Notes: generated from the letters alone by a model not told the origin. Positions 52,276-61,247 are shown, counted from the stretch's first letter. The stretch: 64,000 nucleotides of DNA from RYN-230 sp963837515 (GCA_963837515.1 CAWINT010000008.1:124001-188000); one strand, 5' to 3'. Made by a program: numbers and translations.

Positions 52276-52973
52276 CAGTGTTCGTCCTTTCCATCCGCCG
52301 GCGCCGCGGTCAGGCGGCGCACGGCGCAGTCTTCGGGCAGGCCGTCGGCCAGCGCCCGGAACGCCTGGTCGGTGAGCTGGTCCAAGGGGATCGCGCCGCC
52401 TGACGCGGCCCACGAGTGCATGCACGCCCGGATGGTGCCGGTCGCCACGGCGGCCAGCAGCGCCGGGTACGGGTCACGGTCGGCGTCGGTGCCGAGCCGC
52501 ACCGCCAGCGTCTCGGCGATGGCCCGCTCGACCATCGCCATCTGGGCTGACTGGGCCGCCCGCAGATGCGGGTCGGCCCGCGCCTCTTTCATCCGGCGCA
52601 GCCACCGGGCGGGATTGCCACCGAGCGCGATGAGCTCCTCGGCCACCCCCCGCGCGTCCTCGGCCAGCACTACCCGCAGCGCCTCGAGCGGCGGCTGCCC
52701 GGGGGCGTGGTGCAGCAGCCCGTCCCGTAGCGTTTCAATGCGGGCGGCATCCGCGCCGAACAGTGCTGCTTCCTTGGACGGGAAGTAGTTGAAGAACGTG
52801 CGCGGCGAGACGTCCGCCGCCTCGGCGATGTCCTCCACGGTGACGTGGCTGAAGCCCCGTTTGGTGACGAGGTCCAGGGCCGCGGCGCGGAGCGTCCGGC
52901 GGGTGGCCTGCTTCTTGCGCTCGCGCAGCGGCGGCCGCGGCGGCGCGGCCGTGTTTCTCTCAGCAACGCTCAT
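52275..52973 (-). CDS. TetR-family repressor of the efflux pump
   Basis: A 232-residue regulator. Helix-turn-helix: RRTLRAAALDLVTKRGFSHV, then TVEDIAEAADVSPRTFFNYF, PSKEAAL. The C-terminal ligand domain is of the MftR/AcrR-type (YPALLAAVATGTIRACMHSW). Its position upstream of and overlapping the DHA2 transporter is the usual arrangement of a drug-sensing repressor and its pump. Confidence 0.92.
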   Translation of the reverse strand: MSVAERNTAAPPRPPLRERKKQATRRTLRAAALDLVTKRGFSHVTVEDIAEAADVSPRTFFNYFPSKEAALFGADAARIETLRDGLLHHAPGQPPLEALRVVLAEDARGVAEELIALGGNPARWLRRMKEARADPHLRAAQSAQMAMVERAIAETLAVRLGTDADRDPYPALLAAVATGTIRACMHSWAASGGAIPLDQLTDQAFRALADGLPEDCAVRRLTAAPADGKDEH

Positions 52974-53322
52974 ATTGCACTCACTGTAAACTTGCAGAGC
53001 ATCTAACTTTGCGTTCCGGTCAAGATTACATCAGGCGCAACGACGACCGCGCCGCCGTCATTCCCCATAGGTCCCGGCGGAGAAGCACCACAATGCCACG
53101 CGGTCGGCGTCCACTCCCGGCAGGCACCGGCACGGGCGACGGCGTCTCCGCCGGAACTCGGCCGCCAGGTACGAAGACCACCACCGGTGGCCGCTCACCA
53201 TCGGATGCTGCCGCCCGGGGACCGCTGCTGCGCTGAGCCGGGCGGGTGCGGATGGCCCGCCCCGCTCAGCGAGCGGGCCGGCGCCGGTCGGCCAGCGCCG
53301 GCCCCCGCACCCGCGGCGGACG
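52974..53322. other. Intergenic region without a recognised gene
   Basis: 349 bases between the TetR gene and the ABC permease 3' end. The first 60 bases are AT-richer and should hold the TetR-pump promoter. The remainder contains short open frames lacking coding character. Confidence 0.5.
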
Positions 53323-54642
53323 TCAGCTGGTGTTTCGCCCGCGGCGGGTGAGGGCGTCCACCGTGACCGCCGCCACCAGGACCAGGGCGGTCCACATCAG
53401 CTGGGCGGAGGCGGTCAGGCCCAGGAGCTGGAGCCCGTTCGCGATCACCCCGACCACCAGGCCGCCGAGCAGCGCGTCCAGCATCTTGCCCCGCCCGCCG
53501 AACAGGCTGGTGCCGCCGATGACCGCGGCGGCCACGGCGTTCAGCACCTGCTGGCCGCCGTTGTAGTTGCTGGAGATCGAACCCAGTTCGGAGGAGTAGA
53601 TGATGCCGGTGATCCCCGCCGTCAGCCCGCACAGGGCGAAGGCCGCCACCCGGATCCGGCTGGTGTTGACGCCGGCCCGGCGGGCCGCCTCGGCGTTGCC
53701 GCCGATGGCGTAGATGTAGCGGCCGAACCGGGTCCGCCCCAGCAGCGTGGTGTAGATGACCAGGATGCCCAGCACGATCAGCACCACCCACGGCAGGCCG
53801 CGGACCGCGAGGAACAGCGTGCCGCGGTTGGTGTTGCCGATGAGCACCACCACGATCCCCGCCACCGCCATGGCGCCGATCTTCAGCAGGGTGACGGACA
53901 CCGGGGGTGCCACCAGCCCGTTGACCCGGCGCCGCCGGTCGCGGAGGTACATCATCGCCCCGGCCACGGCGATCAGCGCTATCGTGACGATCCAGCTGGC
54001 CACCGGGCTCAGCGCGCCTGATTCGATGTCGTTGATGACGTTGCTGTTCAGCCGGATGACCCCGCCGTTCCCGATGCTCCCGGCGGCGTTGATCAGGAAC
54101 AGCAGCGCCCCGGACAGGAAGAGGTAGCCGGCCAGCGTGACCACGAACGAAGGCAGGCGCAGCCGGGTGATGATGACGCCCTGGACGGCGCCGTAGACCG
54201 CGGTGCACGCCAGCGTGGCCAGGATCGCCAGCCACCAGGGGTTGCCTTTGGCGACCATCCACAGCGCGATGACCGCGCCGCAGGCGGCGGTGAAGCCGGC
54301 CGCCAGGTCGATCTCGCCGAGCAGCAGGACGAACACCTCGGCCATGCCCAGCGTGATGATGAACGCGGCCTGGGTCATCAGGTTGACCAGGTTGCCGGCC
54401 GACAGGAACACCGAGCTCTTGATCTGGAAGAAGATCACGATGGCGACGAGCCCGATGATGACCGGCAGCGCACCGCTCTCCCCGCTGCGGATCCGCTTGA
54501 GCCAGATTCGGGAATACTCGCCGATCGAGCCGGCCAGCAGTTCGCTGGACGCGCCGGTGGCCATGGCGATGTCCTCGGCGCTCCCGGCGCCGGGGTCGGC
54601 GGTGATCTCGCCCCGCTGGCGCGGGGAATTGGTGGAAGTCAC
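53323..54642 (-). CDS. Monosaccharide ABC transporter permease (XylH/RbsC-like)
   Basis: A 439-residue permease of the BPD_transp_2 family. It has about ten helices; typical segments are NLVNLMTQAAFIITLGMAEV, FVLLLGEIDLAAGFTAACGA, GRYIYAIGGNAEAARRAGVN and AVIGGTSLFGGRGKMLDALL. Last gene of the importer operon, three bases after the ATPase gene. Probably imports xylose, ribose or a related pentose. Confidence 0.92.
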   Translation of the reverse strand: MTSTNSPRQRGEITADPGAGSAEDIAMATGASSELLAGSIGEYSRIWLKRIRSGESGALPVIIGLVAIVIFFQIKSSVFLSAGNLVNLMTQAAFIITLGMAEVFVLLLGEIDLAAGFTAACGAVIALWMVAKGNPWWLAILATLACTAVYGAVQGVIITRLRLPSFVVTLAGYLFLSGALLFLINAAGSIGNGGVIRLNSNVINDIESGALSPVASWIVTIALIAVAGAMMYLRDRRRRVNGLVAPPVSVTLLKIGAMAVAGIVVVLIGNTNRGTLFLAVRGLPWVVLIVLGILVIYTTLLGRTRFGRYIYAIGGNAEAARRAGVNTSRIRVAAFALCGLTAGITGIIYSSELGSISSNYNGGQQVLNAVAAAVIGGTSLFGGRGKMLDALLGGLVVGVIANGLQLLGLTASAQLMWTALVLVAAVTVDALTRRGRNTS

Positions 54643-54645
54643 AGG

Positions 54646-55434
54646 TCAGCCCTCCCGGCCCGTCTGGGGGATGGGGGCCCCGCCGCCATTGCCGGTCCGG
54701 TGCGAGGTACCCGTGGTCATCAGGTCGACCGTGGACCGCGTGTCGTAGTCCGACGCGGGCCCGGATGAGACCAGGCGGCCCAGGTAGAGCACGGCGAGCC
54801 GGTCCGCGACCCGGAACACATCGGTGAGGTTGTGCGAGATCACGATGACGGCGATGCCGCGGTGCGACAGCCGGGTGATGAGGTCGAGCACCAGCTCGGT
54901 CTGGGATACGCCCAGCGCCGCGGTGGGCTCGTCCATGATCACCAGCTTGGCGTCGAGCATGACCGCCTTGGCCACCGCCACGGCCTGGCGCTGGCCGCCG
55001 GACAGCGAGCCGACCGGCTGACGGATGTTGCGGACGGTGGTCACCCGCAGGTCGGTCAGCGTCTGCTGCGCGGTGGTCTCCATGGTCACCTCGTCCAGCA
55101 GCAGGTGCCGGCGTGTCTCGTGGCCGAGCAGCATGTTCTCGACGATGTCCAGGTTGTCGCACAGCGCGAGGTCCTGGTAGACGGTGGCGATCCCGGCATC
55201 GGTGGCGTCCTTGGGGCTGCGGAAATGCGCCCGCCGGCCCTGCCAGAGCAGCTGCCCGTGCGCCGGCTCCCAGATGCCCGAAATCGTCTTGATGAGGGTT
55301 GACTTGCCGGCCCCGTTGTCGCCGACCAGGGCAGTGACCTGCCCGGCCGGGATGTCGAGGTCGATTCCGCTGAGCGCCTGCACCGGGCCGAAGTTCTTCC
55401 CGATGCCGCGCAGCTGGAGGAGCGGCCCATCCAT
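54646..55434 (-). CDS. Monosaccharide ABC transporter ATPase, single-domain (FrcA-like)
   Basis: A 262-residue ATPase with Walker A GDNGAGKST, signature LSGGQRQ and Walker B VIMDEPTAAL. Most sugar ABC ATPases of this class (RbsA, XylG) have two fused domains; this has one, as in FrcA. ATG 55434 follows a GAAGGAA site; a longer frame upstream lacks coding character. Its closest relative in the window is the ATPase domain of the sensor kinase fusion at 57752-60250 (shared LALCDNLD and LLGxE motifs). Confidence 0.92.
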   Translation of the reverse strand: MDGPLLQLRGIGKNFGPVQALSGIDLDIPAGQVTALVGDNGAGKSTLIKTISGIWEPAHGQLLWQGRRAHFRSPKDATDAGIATVYQDLALCDNLDIVENMLLGHETRRHLLLDEVTMETTAQQTLTDLRVTTVRNIRQPVGSLSGGQRQAVAVAKAVMLDAKLVIMDEPTAALGVSQTELVLDLITRLSHRGIAVIVISHNLTDVFRVADRLAVLYLGRLVSSGPASDYDTRSTVDLMTTGTSHRTGNGGGAPIPQTGREG

Positions 55435-55551
55435 GGCTGCGGTTCCTTCACTGGTACCGGACGAAGCCCGGCCCGCAGGCGCGGGCCGGGCTCCGTCTCC
55501 CGGGCTACCTGTCACTGCTGTGTATCCGGCCGATTTGCCCGTCCCATGAGG

Positions 55552-56775
55552 TCAGCCCGAGATGCCCGCCGACTGGCACGCGGCGGCGTACTTGCCGGAG
55601 CACAGCTGGGCGGCCGGCACGAACTTGTCCGCGATGACGGTCGAGTTCATGTTCGACGGGGTGACCCACTCCGGGGTGAGCAGCACGGACGAGACCGACT
55701 TCTTGGTCTGCGGGTCAGTGGTGCTGCCGTTCAGCAGGCTGCTGGGCGGCTTGACCCCGGCCCGGACGTACATGGCCAGCGCGGCCGTCGCCTCGGCCTC
55801 GGAGTAGATCGGCTTGTACACGGTGCCGCACTGGTAGCCGTCCAGGACGTTCTGCAGCCCGGTGAGCGTGGCGTCCTGCCCGGTGGTCGGGAAGGTCTTG
55901 GCCTTGATGCCCTTGGTCTGCAGGTAGTGGATGATCGGCGCGCCGTTCTCGTCGTTGGGGATCAGCGCGGCGTTGATGCTGGGGTGCGCGGTGTACTGCT
56001 GCTGGAACTCGCTCAGCGCGGTTGGCGGGTCCCAGGTGCCGGCCGGGTTGCTGACGTCCTTCCAGCCGCTGGAGAACTTGGTCTTCAGCACCGCGTCGTA
56101 GCCCTGGGCGAACAGCGTCGCGTTGTTGTCGGTCGGCGCGCCCTTCATGACGATGACGTTGGGGCTCTTCACTCCCCAGGACGAGGCGCAGCTGACCAGG
56201 CCCTGCCCGATCAGCGTGCCGACCTTGACGTTGTCGAAGCTGACGTAGTAATTGCGGGTGCCGCCCAGGGTGAGGCGGTCGTAGTCGATGACCGGGACGC
56301 CGTGCGCCTTGGCGTAGGACTCGATGTGTCCGCCGACGCCGGAGTCCAGCGGGTCCACGATCAGCACGGTGGCGCCCTTGGAGATGTCCGTCTGGGCGTC
56401 GCTGAACTGGGTGGAGTCGCTGCCCAGCGCGTTCTGCACGATGTACTGCGAGGAACTGAGCCCGGCCTTCTGGAACGACTCCTTCAGGTACGGGGCGTCG
56501 AACTCGACGTAGCGGGTGGAGGTGACCGTGTCCGGCAGGATGACCGCGACGGTGCCCTTGCCCTTGGCCGCGAGCGGCTTGAGGATGGACATGGCTGAGA
56601 ACGAGTTGTTGATCTGGCTGAGTGACAGGTTGGGCGCCGACGAGGAGCCACTGCCGCCGCCACTGCCGGAGCCGGAGCCGGAGCCGCTGCTCCCGCAGGC
56701 CGCGACGACCAGGGCCGCGCTGCCGGCGACGGCCGTCAGCGCCGCCTTTCTGGTGAATGCATGCAAGGGAACCAC
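55552..56775 (-). CDS. Xylose-type sugar-binding lipoprotein
   Basis: A 407-residue periplasmic-binding protein of the XylF/RbsB class. The N-terminus is a lipoprotein signal (AALTAVAGSAALVVAACGSS, lipobox cysteine) with a Ser/Gly linker. The mature part has VAVILPDTVTSTRYVEFDAP, GATVLIVDPLDSGVGGHIES, AKAHGVPVIDYDRLTLGG and GQDATLTGLQNVLDGYQ. The start is GTG 56775, or TTG 56766 which has GAGGTGG at a better distance. First gene of the importer operon. Confidence 0.93.
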   Translation of the reverse strand: MVPLHAFTRKAALTAVAGSAALVVAACGSSGSGSGSGSGGGSGSSSAPNLSLSQINNSFSAMSILKPLAAKGKGTVAVILPDTVTSTRYVEFDAPYLKESFQKAGLSSSQYIVQNALGSDSTQFSDAQTDISKGATVLIVDPLDSGVGGHIESYAKAHGVPVIDYDRLTLGGTRNYYVSFDNVKVGTLIGQGLVSCASSWGVKSPNVIVMKGAPTDNNATLFAQGYDAVLKTKFSSGWKDVSNPAGTWDPPTALSEFQQQYTAHPSINAALIPNDENGAPIIHYLQTKGIKAKTFPTTGQDATLTGLQNVLDGYQCGTVYKPIYSEAEATAALAMYVRAGVKPPSSLLNGSTTDPQTKKSVSSVLLTPEWVTPSNMNSTVIADKFVPAAQLCSGKYAAACQSAGISG

Positions 56776-56889
56776 CTCACTGTGGTGGGGGACTTCTGGG
56801 GGCAGATGCCGGGCGGGCCTGGCTGAGCCCCCGCAGCCATCCCCTCAGCGATCTGAGAAGACAGTAGGTCGTCGGCAATAAACAGAGCC

Positions 56890-56907
56890 GTAAACATCCC
56901 TGTAACG
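56890..56907. promoter_or_regulatory. Possible response-regulator half-site pair
   Basis: GTAAAC (56890) and GTAACG (56902) lie 12 bases apart in the AT-rich gap between the response regulator and the importer operon. OmpR/KdpE-type regulators bind direct repeats with such spacing. Suggestive only. Confidence 0.3.
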
Positions 56908-57054
56908 CCATTAAAAAATCATGAATATAGGCATTACCGCAGATCAGCGAGATTTTTGGGGGCAATGGCGGTCACGATCCGGCTTCGTCCACGCCTCATC
57001 CCGGTCACGGGGGCGTGCTATTCCCTTATGTGCGCGATCACATTTAGCCCGGGG

Positions 57055-57759
57055 TCACTCCGCGGCGATGCGGTAGCCGGCCCGGGGCTGGGTCAGGATG
57101 ACCGGCGCGCTGCCGTCCGGTTCCAGCTTGGCCCGCAGCCGGCGGATGTAGACCCGCACGTACTCGGTCTCCGTTTCGTAACCGCGCCCCCAGACCCGGC
57201 GCAGCAGGTGCGCGTGGGTCAGCAGTTTGCCGCGGTTCAGGGCCAGTTCGCGGAGCAGGGCGAACTCGGTGGGCGTGAGGTGCACCGGGGTGCCGTCCCG
57301 GCGAACCTGCTGGCCGGTCAGGTCGATCTCCAGCGGGCCGATGGTGATCACCGAGGGGGCGGCCACGGCAGGCTCGGCCGGCCGGGTGCGGCGCAGCGTG
57401 GCGGTGATCCGGGCCAGCAGTTCCTCGATGCCGAACGGCTTGGTCAGGTAGTCATCGGCGCCCATGTTGAGCGCGGTGACCTTGTCCCGCTCCCCACCGC
57501 GGGCCGAGACCACGATGATCGCGACTGGCGAGCGTTCCCGGATGAGCTGGCACAGCTCGAACCCGTCCACTTCGGGGAGCATCAGGTCGAGCAGCACGAT
57601 GTCCGGCTGCTCGGTCTCCAGCAGGTTCAGCGCGCGGAGGCCGTCCCCCGAGACCACCGTGTCAAAGCCGCGGACGGCCAGGTTGGACCGGATCAGGTCG
57701 ACGATGTTCGGGTCGTCTTCCACCACGAGCGCCCGGGTGGTGGCGGCGGGCTCAACCAT
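57055..57759 (-). CDS. OmpR/KdpE-type response regulator
   Basis: A 234-residue regulator. Receiver domain: ALVVEDDPNIVDLIRSNLAV, phospho-acceptor Asp in IVLLDLMLPEVDGFELC, Lys in DDYLTKPFG. Output: winged helix, PVHLTPTEFALLRELALNRG, then ETEYVRVYIRRLRAKLEPDG. ATG 57759 overlaps the 3' end of the sensor gene by eight bases, so the pair is coupled. It probably controls the sugar ABC importer starting 280 bases downstream. Confidence 0.94.
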   Translation of the reverse strand: MVEPAATTRALVVEDDPNIVDLIRSNLAVRGFDTVVSGDGLRALNLLETEQPDIVLLDLMLPEVDGFELCQLIRERSPVAIIVVSARGGERDKVTALNMGADDYLTKPFGIEELLARITATLRRTRPAEPAVAAPSVITIGPLEIDLTGQQVRRDGTPVHLTPTEFALLRELALNRGKLLTHAHLLRRVWGRGYETETEYVRVYIRRLRAKLEPDGSAPVILTQPRAGYRIAAE

Positions 57760-60250
57760 CGGTGACCGCTTCCAGGGTGGGCGGGCTGGCCGCGGACAGC
57801 GCGGAGTTCTCCACCGGCAGCCGGATGACGAACTGGGTGCCCTGGGCCGGCCGCTCCAGCTCGATCTCGCCGCCGTGCGCCGCGACGATGCCGCGGGCGA
57901 TGGACAGGCCCAGGCCGGAGCCGGAACCGGGGGACCGGCGCCGCATCGGCTCGAACGGGGTGGCGGCCACGTCGGGTGGCATCCCGACCCCGTCATCGGC
58001 GACCGTCATCCGCACCAGATCCGGGCTTTCCCGCTCCGCGGTCACCGTCACCGTGGTGCTCGCCGGGTTGTGGCTGGTCGCGTTGTCCAGCAGGTTCACA
58101 AAGACCTGTTCCAGCCGGTCGTGATCGGCCCACACGGCGGGCAGGCCGGCGGCGCAGCGCAGCTCGACCCGCAGTGCGCTGGCCGGCGGCAGGCAGGCCA
58201 CGGCGGCGTCGAGCACCAGCGGGATGTCGCACCAGTCCGGCTGCAGCTGCATGATCCCGGACTCGATGGCCGAGAACCGGAGCAGGTCGTCAACCAGCCG
58301 GCTGAGCCGGGACGATTCCGCGGCGATGGTGGCCAGGAAGCGGTGCTGGGTCTCGCTGTCCCAGGTCACGTCGGTCTGCAGCAGGCTGGACGCGTAGCCC
58401 TTGATCGCGGTGAGCGGGGTGCGCAGCTCGTGGCTGAGCCGGGACAGGAACCCGCGCTGCAGCTCCCGGGACCGACGGAGCGCGGTGGTCTCCTGGATGG
58501 CCGACCAGGCCGCCTCCCGCTCCAGCGCCAGGCGGAGCGAGTGCGCCGCGTCCGCCAGCAGGGCGGCGGAGTCGGCGGGCGGCGGCGGGACCGCGTGCCA
58601 CCGGGCCACCAGCGCGGTACGCCCCCCGGGGGCCGCGAAGGCCACCGACAGCAGGTGCTCTGCGGCGGCCCAGGGCGGGACGGGAGGTGGCCGATGATCG
58701 GTGCTCGGCACCGGGACGCCGTTCCGGTCCCCATCCAGGACGGCCTCGGCGGCCCGCAGCGCGGCCCGGCTCCCGGACGCCGGGCCACCGCAACCGGCGG
58801 CCGCCCGGCAGCCCGGCGGCCCGTCCGGCTCGCGGACCACGAGCACCACCTCATCGGACTCCAGGCCGCGGCGCAGTGCCTGCAGCGCCGGGGCGAGCCC
58901 TTCGGCCACCGGCAGCGGGCCGGCCAGTGTCTGCAGCATCTCCCGGATCGTCTCCAGCACCCGGTTCCGGGAGGTCACCTCGTCCAGCAGCCGGTCCCGT
59001 TCCACCGCGCCAGCCGCGTAACCGGCGTACAGCGTGGCCAGGTCGAGATCGTCGCGCCGCGGCTTGCCCGCGGTGGCCCGGAACACGGTGATGACCCCGA
59101 GCAGGCCCCCCGGCCCCAGCACCGGGACCGACCAGGAGCTGGCCACCTTCGCCGTCCTGGCCAGGTCGGCGAACTCCGCCCAGGCCGTGCCGGCCTGCAC
59201 GTTCTCCTCGATCACCGGGCGCTCCGCGGCGGCCGCCAGGCCGACCGGGCCGCCGCCCGGCCCTCGGGGCAGCCGGGACCAGGCGGCCAGCAGTTGCGGC
59301 GCCAGGCCCAGCGAAGCCGCGCAGACCAGCGAGGAATCCGGCGCCACCAGGTGAATGCACAGCCGCTCGCTGCCGAGCGCGGCGCCCAGCGCCGACAGGA
59401 TCAGTGACAGGCTGCTGGACGGGTCGGCCGACACCAGCCGGTCGGTGAGCCCGTGCAGCCGGGTCAGCTGCCGCCGCGCCGAGGAGTCCACGTCCTGCCC
59501 GGTGAGCAGGGCCACCACGTCACCGGGGTGCACCTCGCTGGGCGCCACCTCGGCGATCAGCCGGCCGTGCCGCAGCGCCACGATGCGGTCCGCCAGGCGG
59601 AACATCTGGCTGATGTCATGACACGCCAGCACCACCGTGGTGCCCTGCTCGTGGACCCGGGCGATCAGCTCCTCCACCAGCGCGGACTCCGCCACACCCA
59701 GCGCCGCGGTCGGCTCGTCCAGCAACAGCAGCCGCGGCTGCTGCGCCATCGCCCGGGCCACGGCCACCAGCTGGCGCTGCCCGCCGGACAGCGAGCGGAC
59801 CGATCGGCCCGGGTCCCGCAGCGGGACGCCCAGCCGCTCGAACAGCCGGGCAGCGTCGGTGCGCAGCCGGACCTCGGAGAACATCTGCCGGCGCCGCTCC
59901 CGGCCGAGCAGCACGTTGGAGGCCACGTCGAGGTTGTCGCACAACGCCAGGTCCTGCCAGACCACTTCGATGCCGCGGCGCTTGGCGCTGATCGGATCGG
60001 CTGGCACCGGGCGGCCGTCCAGCGCGACCACGCCGGACGTTGGCGTGATGTCCCCGGCGATACAGCGCACCAGGGTGCTCTTGCCGGCGCCGTTCTCGCC
60101 GGCCAGGGCGACCAGCTCGCCGGGCCGGACCTTCAGATCCACGCCGTCCAGCGCGGTCAGCGGCCCGAACCGCACCCCCAGCCGGGACACCGTCAGCTCG
60201 GCCGCGGCATGTTTCTGGTCATAGCTGGCGGCAGCGGTCATGAGTCTCAT
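57752..60250 (-). CDS. Sensor histidine kinase fused to an ABC-transporter ATPase
   Basis: An 832-residue protein with no membrane helices. Residues 17-250 are a sugar-ABC-type ATPase: Walker A GENGAGKST at 51-59, signature LSGGQRQ at 154-160, Walker B LLLLDEPTAAL with Glu179, and H-loop His211. Residues about 265-430 form a GAF-like domain, a further regulatory region runs to about 590, then a HisKA domain with His607 in RLSHELRTPLTAIKGYASSL and a HATPase (LEQVFVNLLDNATSHN; VADDGVGM; GSGSGLGLSIARG). It is coupled to its response regulator and lies beside a sugar importer. It may sense transport state through the permease or ATP turnover. Confidence 0.93.
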   Translation of the reverse strand: MRLMTAAASYDQKHAAAELTVSRLGVRFGPLTALDGVDLKVRPGELVALAGENGAGKSTLVRCIAGDITPTSGVVALDGRPVPADPISAKRRGIEVVWQDLALCDNLDVASNVLLGRERRRQMFSEVRLRTDAARLFERLGVPLRDPGRSVRSLSGGQRQLVAVARAMAQQPRLLLLDEPTAALGVAESALVEELIARVHEQGTTVVLACHDISQMFRLADRIVALRHGRLIAEVAPSEVHPGDVVALLTGQDVDSSARRQLTRLHGLTDRLVSADPSSSLSLILSALGAALGSERLCIHLVAPDSSLVCAASLGLAPQLLAAWSRLPRGPGGGPVGLAAAAERPVIEENVQAGTAWAEFADLARTAKVASSWSVPVLGPGGLLGVITVFRATAGKPRRDDLDLATLYAGYAAGAVERDRLLDEVTSRNRVLETIREMLQTLAGPLPVAEGLAPALQALRRGLESDEVVLVVREPDGPPGCRAAAGCGGPASGSRAALRAAEAVLDGDRNGVPVPSTDHRPPPVPPWAAAEHLLSVAFAAPGGRTALVARWHAVPPPPADSAALLADAAHSLRLALEREAAWSAIQETTALRRSRELQRGFLSRLSHELRTPLTAIKGYASSLLQTDVTWDSETQHRFLATIAAESSRLSRLVDDLLRFSAIESGIMQLQPDWCDIPLVLDAAVACLPPASALRVELRCAAGLPAVWADHDRLEQVFVNLLDNATSHNPASTTVTVTAERESPDLVRMTVADDGVGMPPDVAATPFEPMRRRSPGSGSGLGLSIARGIVAAHGGEIELERPAQGTQFVIRLPVENSALSAASPPTLEAVTDG

Positions 60251-60297
60251 TGTGGTCGGAACCAGCGCGGGTTACCAACGCTGACCACCAACGCGTG

Positions 60298-60329
60298 TTG
60301 ACCCCGTACCGGGGTACGGCTGTTAGCGT
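60298..60329 (+). promoter_or_regulatory. MerR-type autoregulated promoter
   Basis: TTGACC (60298-60303) and TAGCGT (60324-60329) have a 20-base spacer containing the perfect dyad CGTACC-GG-GGTACG (60305-60318). The long spacer with a central dyad fits activation by the MerR-family product of the gene it drives. The ATG lies seven bases past the -10, implying a leaderless or nearly leaderless mRNA. Confidence 0.65.
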
Positions 60330-60336
60330 CCAGGCC

Positions 60337-60729
60337 ATGTCCGGGTTGACGATCAGCAGGTTCGCCGCGGCGGGCGGGGTCGGCGTGGAGACCGTGCGGT
60401 TCTACGAACGGCGCGGGCTGCTGGCCCGGCCGGACCCCAGCGGATCCGGGTTCCGCGAGTACACCGAAGACGACCAGCGGCGGCTGGCCTTCATCCGCCG
60501 GGCCCGCCAGCTCGGCTTCAGCCTGGCCCAGATCAGTGAACTGCTCGGCCCCGCCCAGGCCCGGTCCACCGAGGAGATCGGCGCCGCGGCCGCGCGGAAG
60601 CTGGCTGACCTGGCGGACCGGATCCGCGAGCTGGCGGATCAGCAATGCCGCCTGCGCCGCCTGGTGCAGGTCTGTGAGCACGGCAGCGCGGACGACTGCG
60701 CCGCCCTGAATCTCGGGGAGCCGGGATGA
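60337..60729 (+). CDS. MerR-family regulator, probably metal- or thiol-responsive
   Basis: A 130-residue MerR protein: MSGLTISRFAAAGGVGVETV, RFYERRGLLARPDPSGSGFR, EYTEDDQRRLAFIRRARQLG, FSLAQISELL. The C-terminal coil ends in CRLRRLVQVCEHGSADDC, whose three cysteines resemble the ligands of MerR/CadR/PbrR metal sensors. The downstream thioredoxin, overlapping by four bases, suggests a redox or mercury/heavy-metal response. Confidence 0.88.
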   Translation: MSGLTISRFAAAGGVGVETVRFYERRGLLARPDPSGSGFREYTEDDQRRLAFIRRARQLGFSLAQISELLGPAQARSTEEIGAAAARKLADLADRIRELADQQCRLRRLVQVCEHGSADDCAALNLGEPG

Positions 60730-61052
60730 GTCACGCCACCGCCGTCACCGACGCCACCTTCGACGCGGCCGTGCTGCACAGCCCGCGGCCGGTCATCGTG
60801 GAGTACTGGGCGCCGTGGTGCGGCCCGTGCCGCCAGCTCGGGCCGGTGCTGGAGGCCATCGCCGCCGACTACGCCGGGCAGATCGACCTGGTCACCGTGA
60901 ACAGCGACCAGAACTGGCAGACCACGGCGCGCTACGGCGTGCTGGCCGTGCCCACCACCCAGGTGTTCACCGGCGGCGAGCTGGTCTGCCGGGTGGTCGG
61001 CGCCCGCTCCAGGACGGCCCTGCTCCGCGAGTTCGCCGACACCATCAGGTGA
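60726..61052 (+). CDS. trxA: Thioredoxin
   Basis: A 108-residue thioredoxin with the WCGPC active site in VIVEYWAPWCGPCRQLGPVL, and GVLAVPTTQVFTGGELVCRV (cis-proline loop VPT). It is coupled (ATGA) to the MerR regulator and thus presumably induced by its signal. Canonical length. An extra Cys at the end of LVCRVVG. Confidence 0.94.
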   Translation: MSHATAVTDATFDAAVLHSPRPVIVEYWAPWCGPCRQLGPVLEAIAADYAGQIDLVTVNSDQNWQTTARYGVLAVPTTQVFTGGELVCRVVGARSRTALLREFADTIR

Positions 61053-61191
61053 GGCGTGTCATGGGCCGGCGGGCTCATCAGGCCGGCCTGCGGCCGGCCG
61101 TCGGGGTGAGCCACAGCGGGACACCCACGATCACTACGACCATGAGCAAGGGCATCAGCTGAATCATCAGCCTCACAAAACCCCGTCTCTA

Positions 61192-61247
61192 GGTCGTGAT
61201 CATGAGATTGGTGTCGTTGGCACGACACCCAGGTCATGATCACGACC
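61192..61247. repeat. Nested perfect palindrome (possible mobile repeat or terminator)
   Basis: The outer arms GGTCGTGATCATGA (61192-61205) and TCATGATCACGACC (61234-61247) are perfect 14-bp complements. The inner arms GGTGTCGT (61210-61217) and ACGACACC (61222-61229) are perfect 8-bp complements with loop TGGC. Internal 4-base bulges separate the stems. It lies 140 bases past the thioredoxin gene. It could be a bidirectional terminator, or a REP/MITE-like repeat found elsewhere in the genome. Confidence 0.9.
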
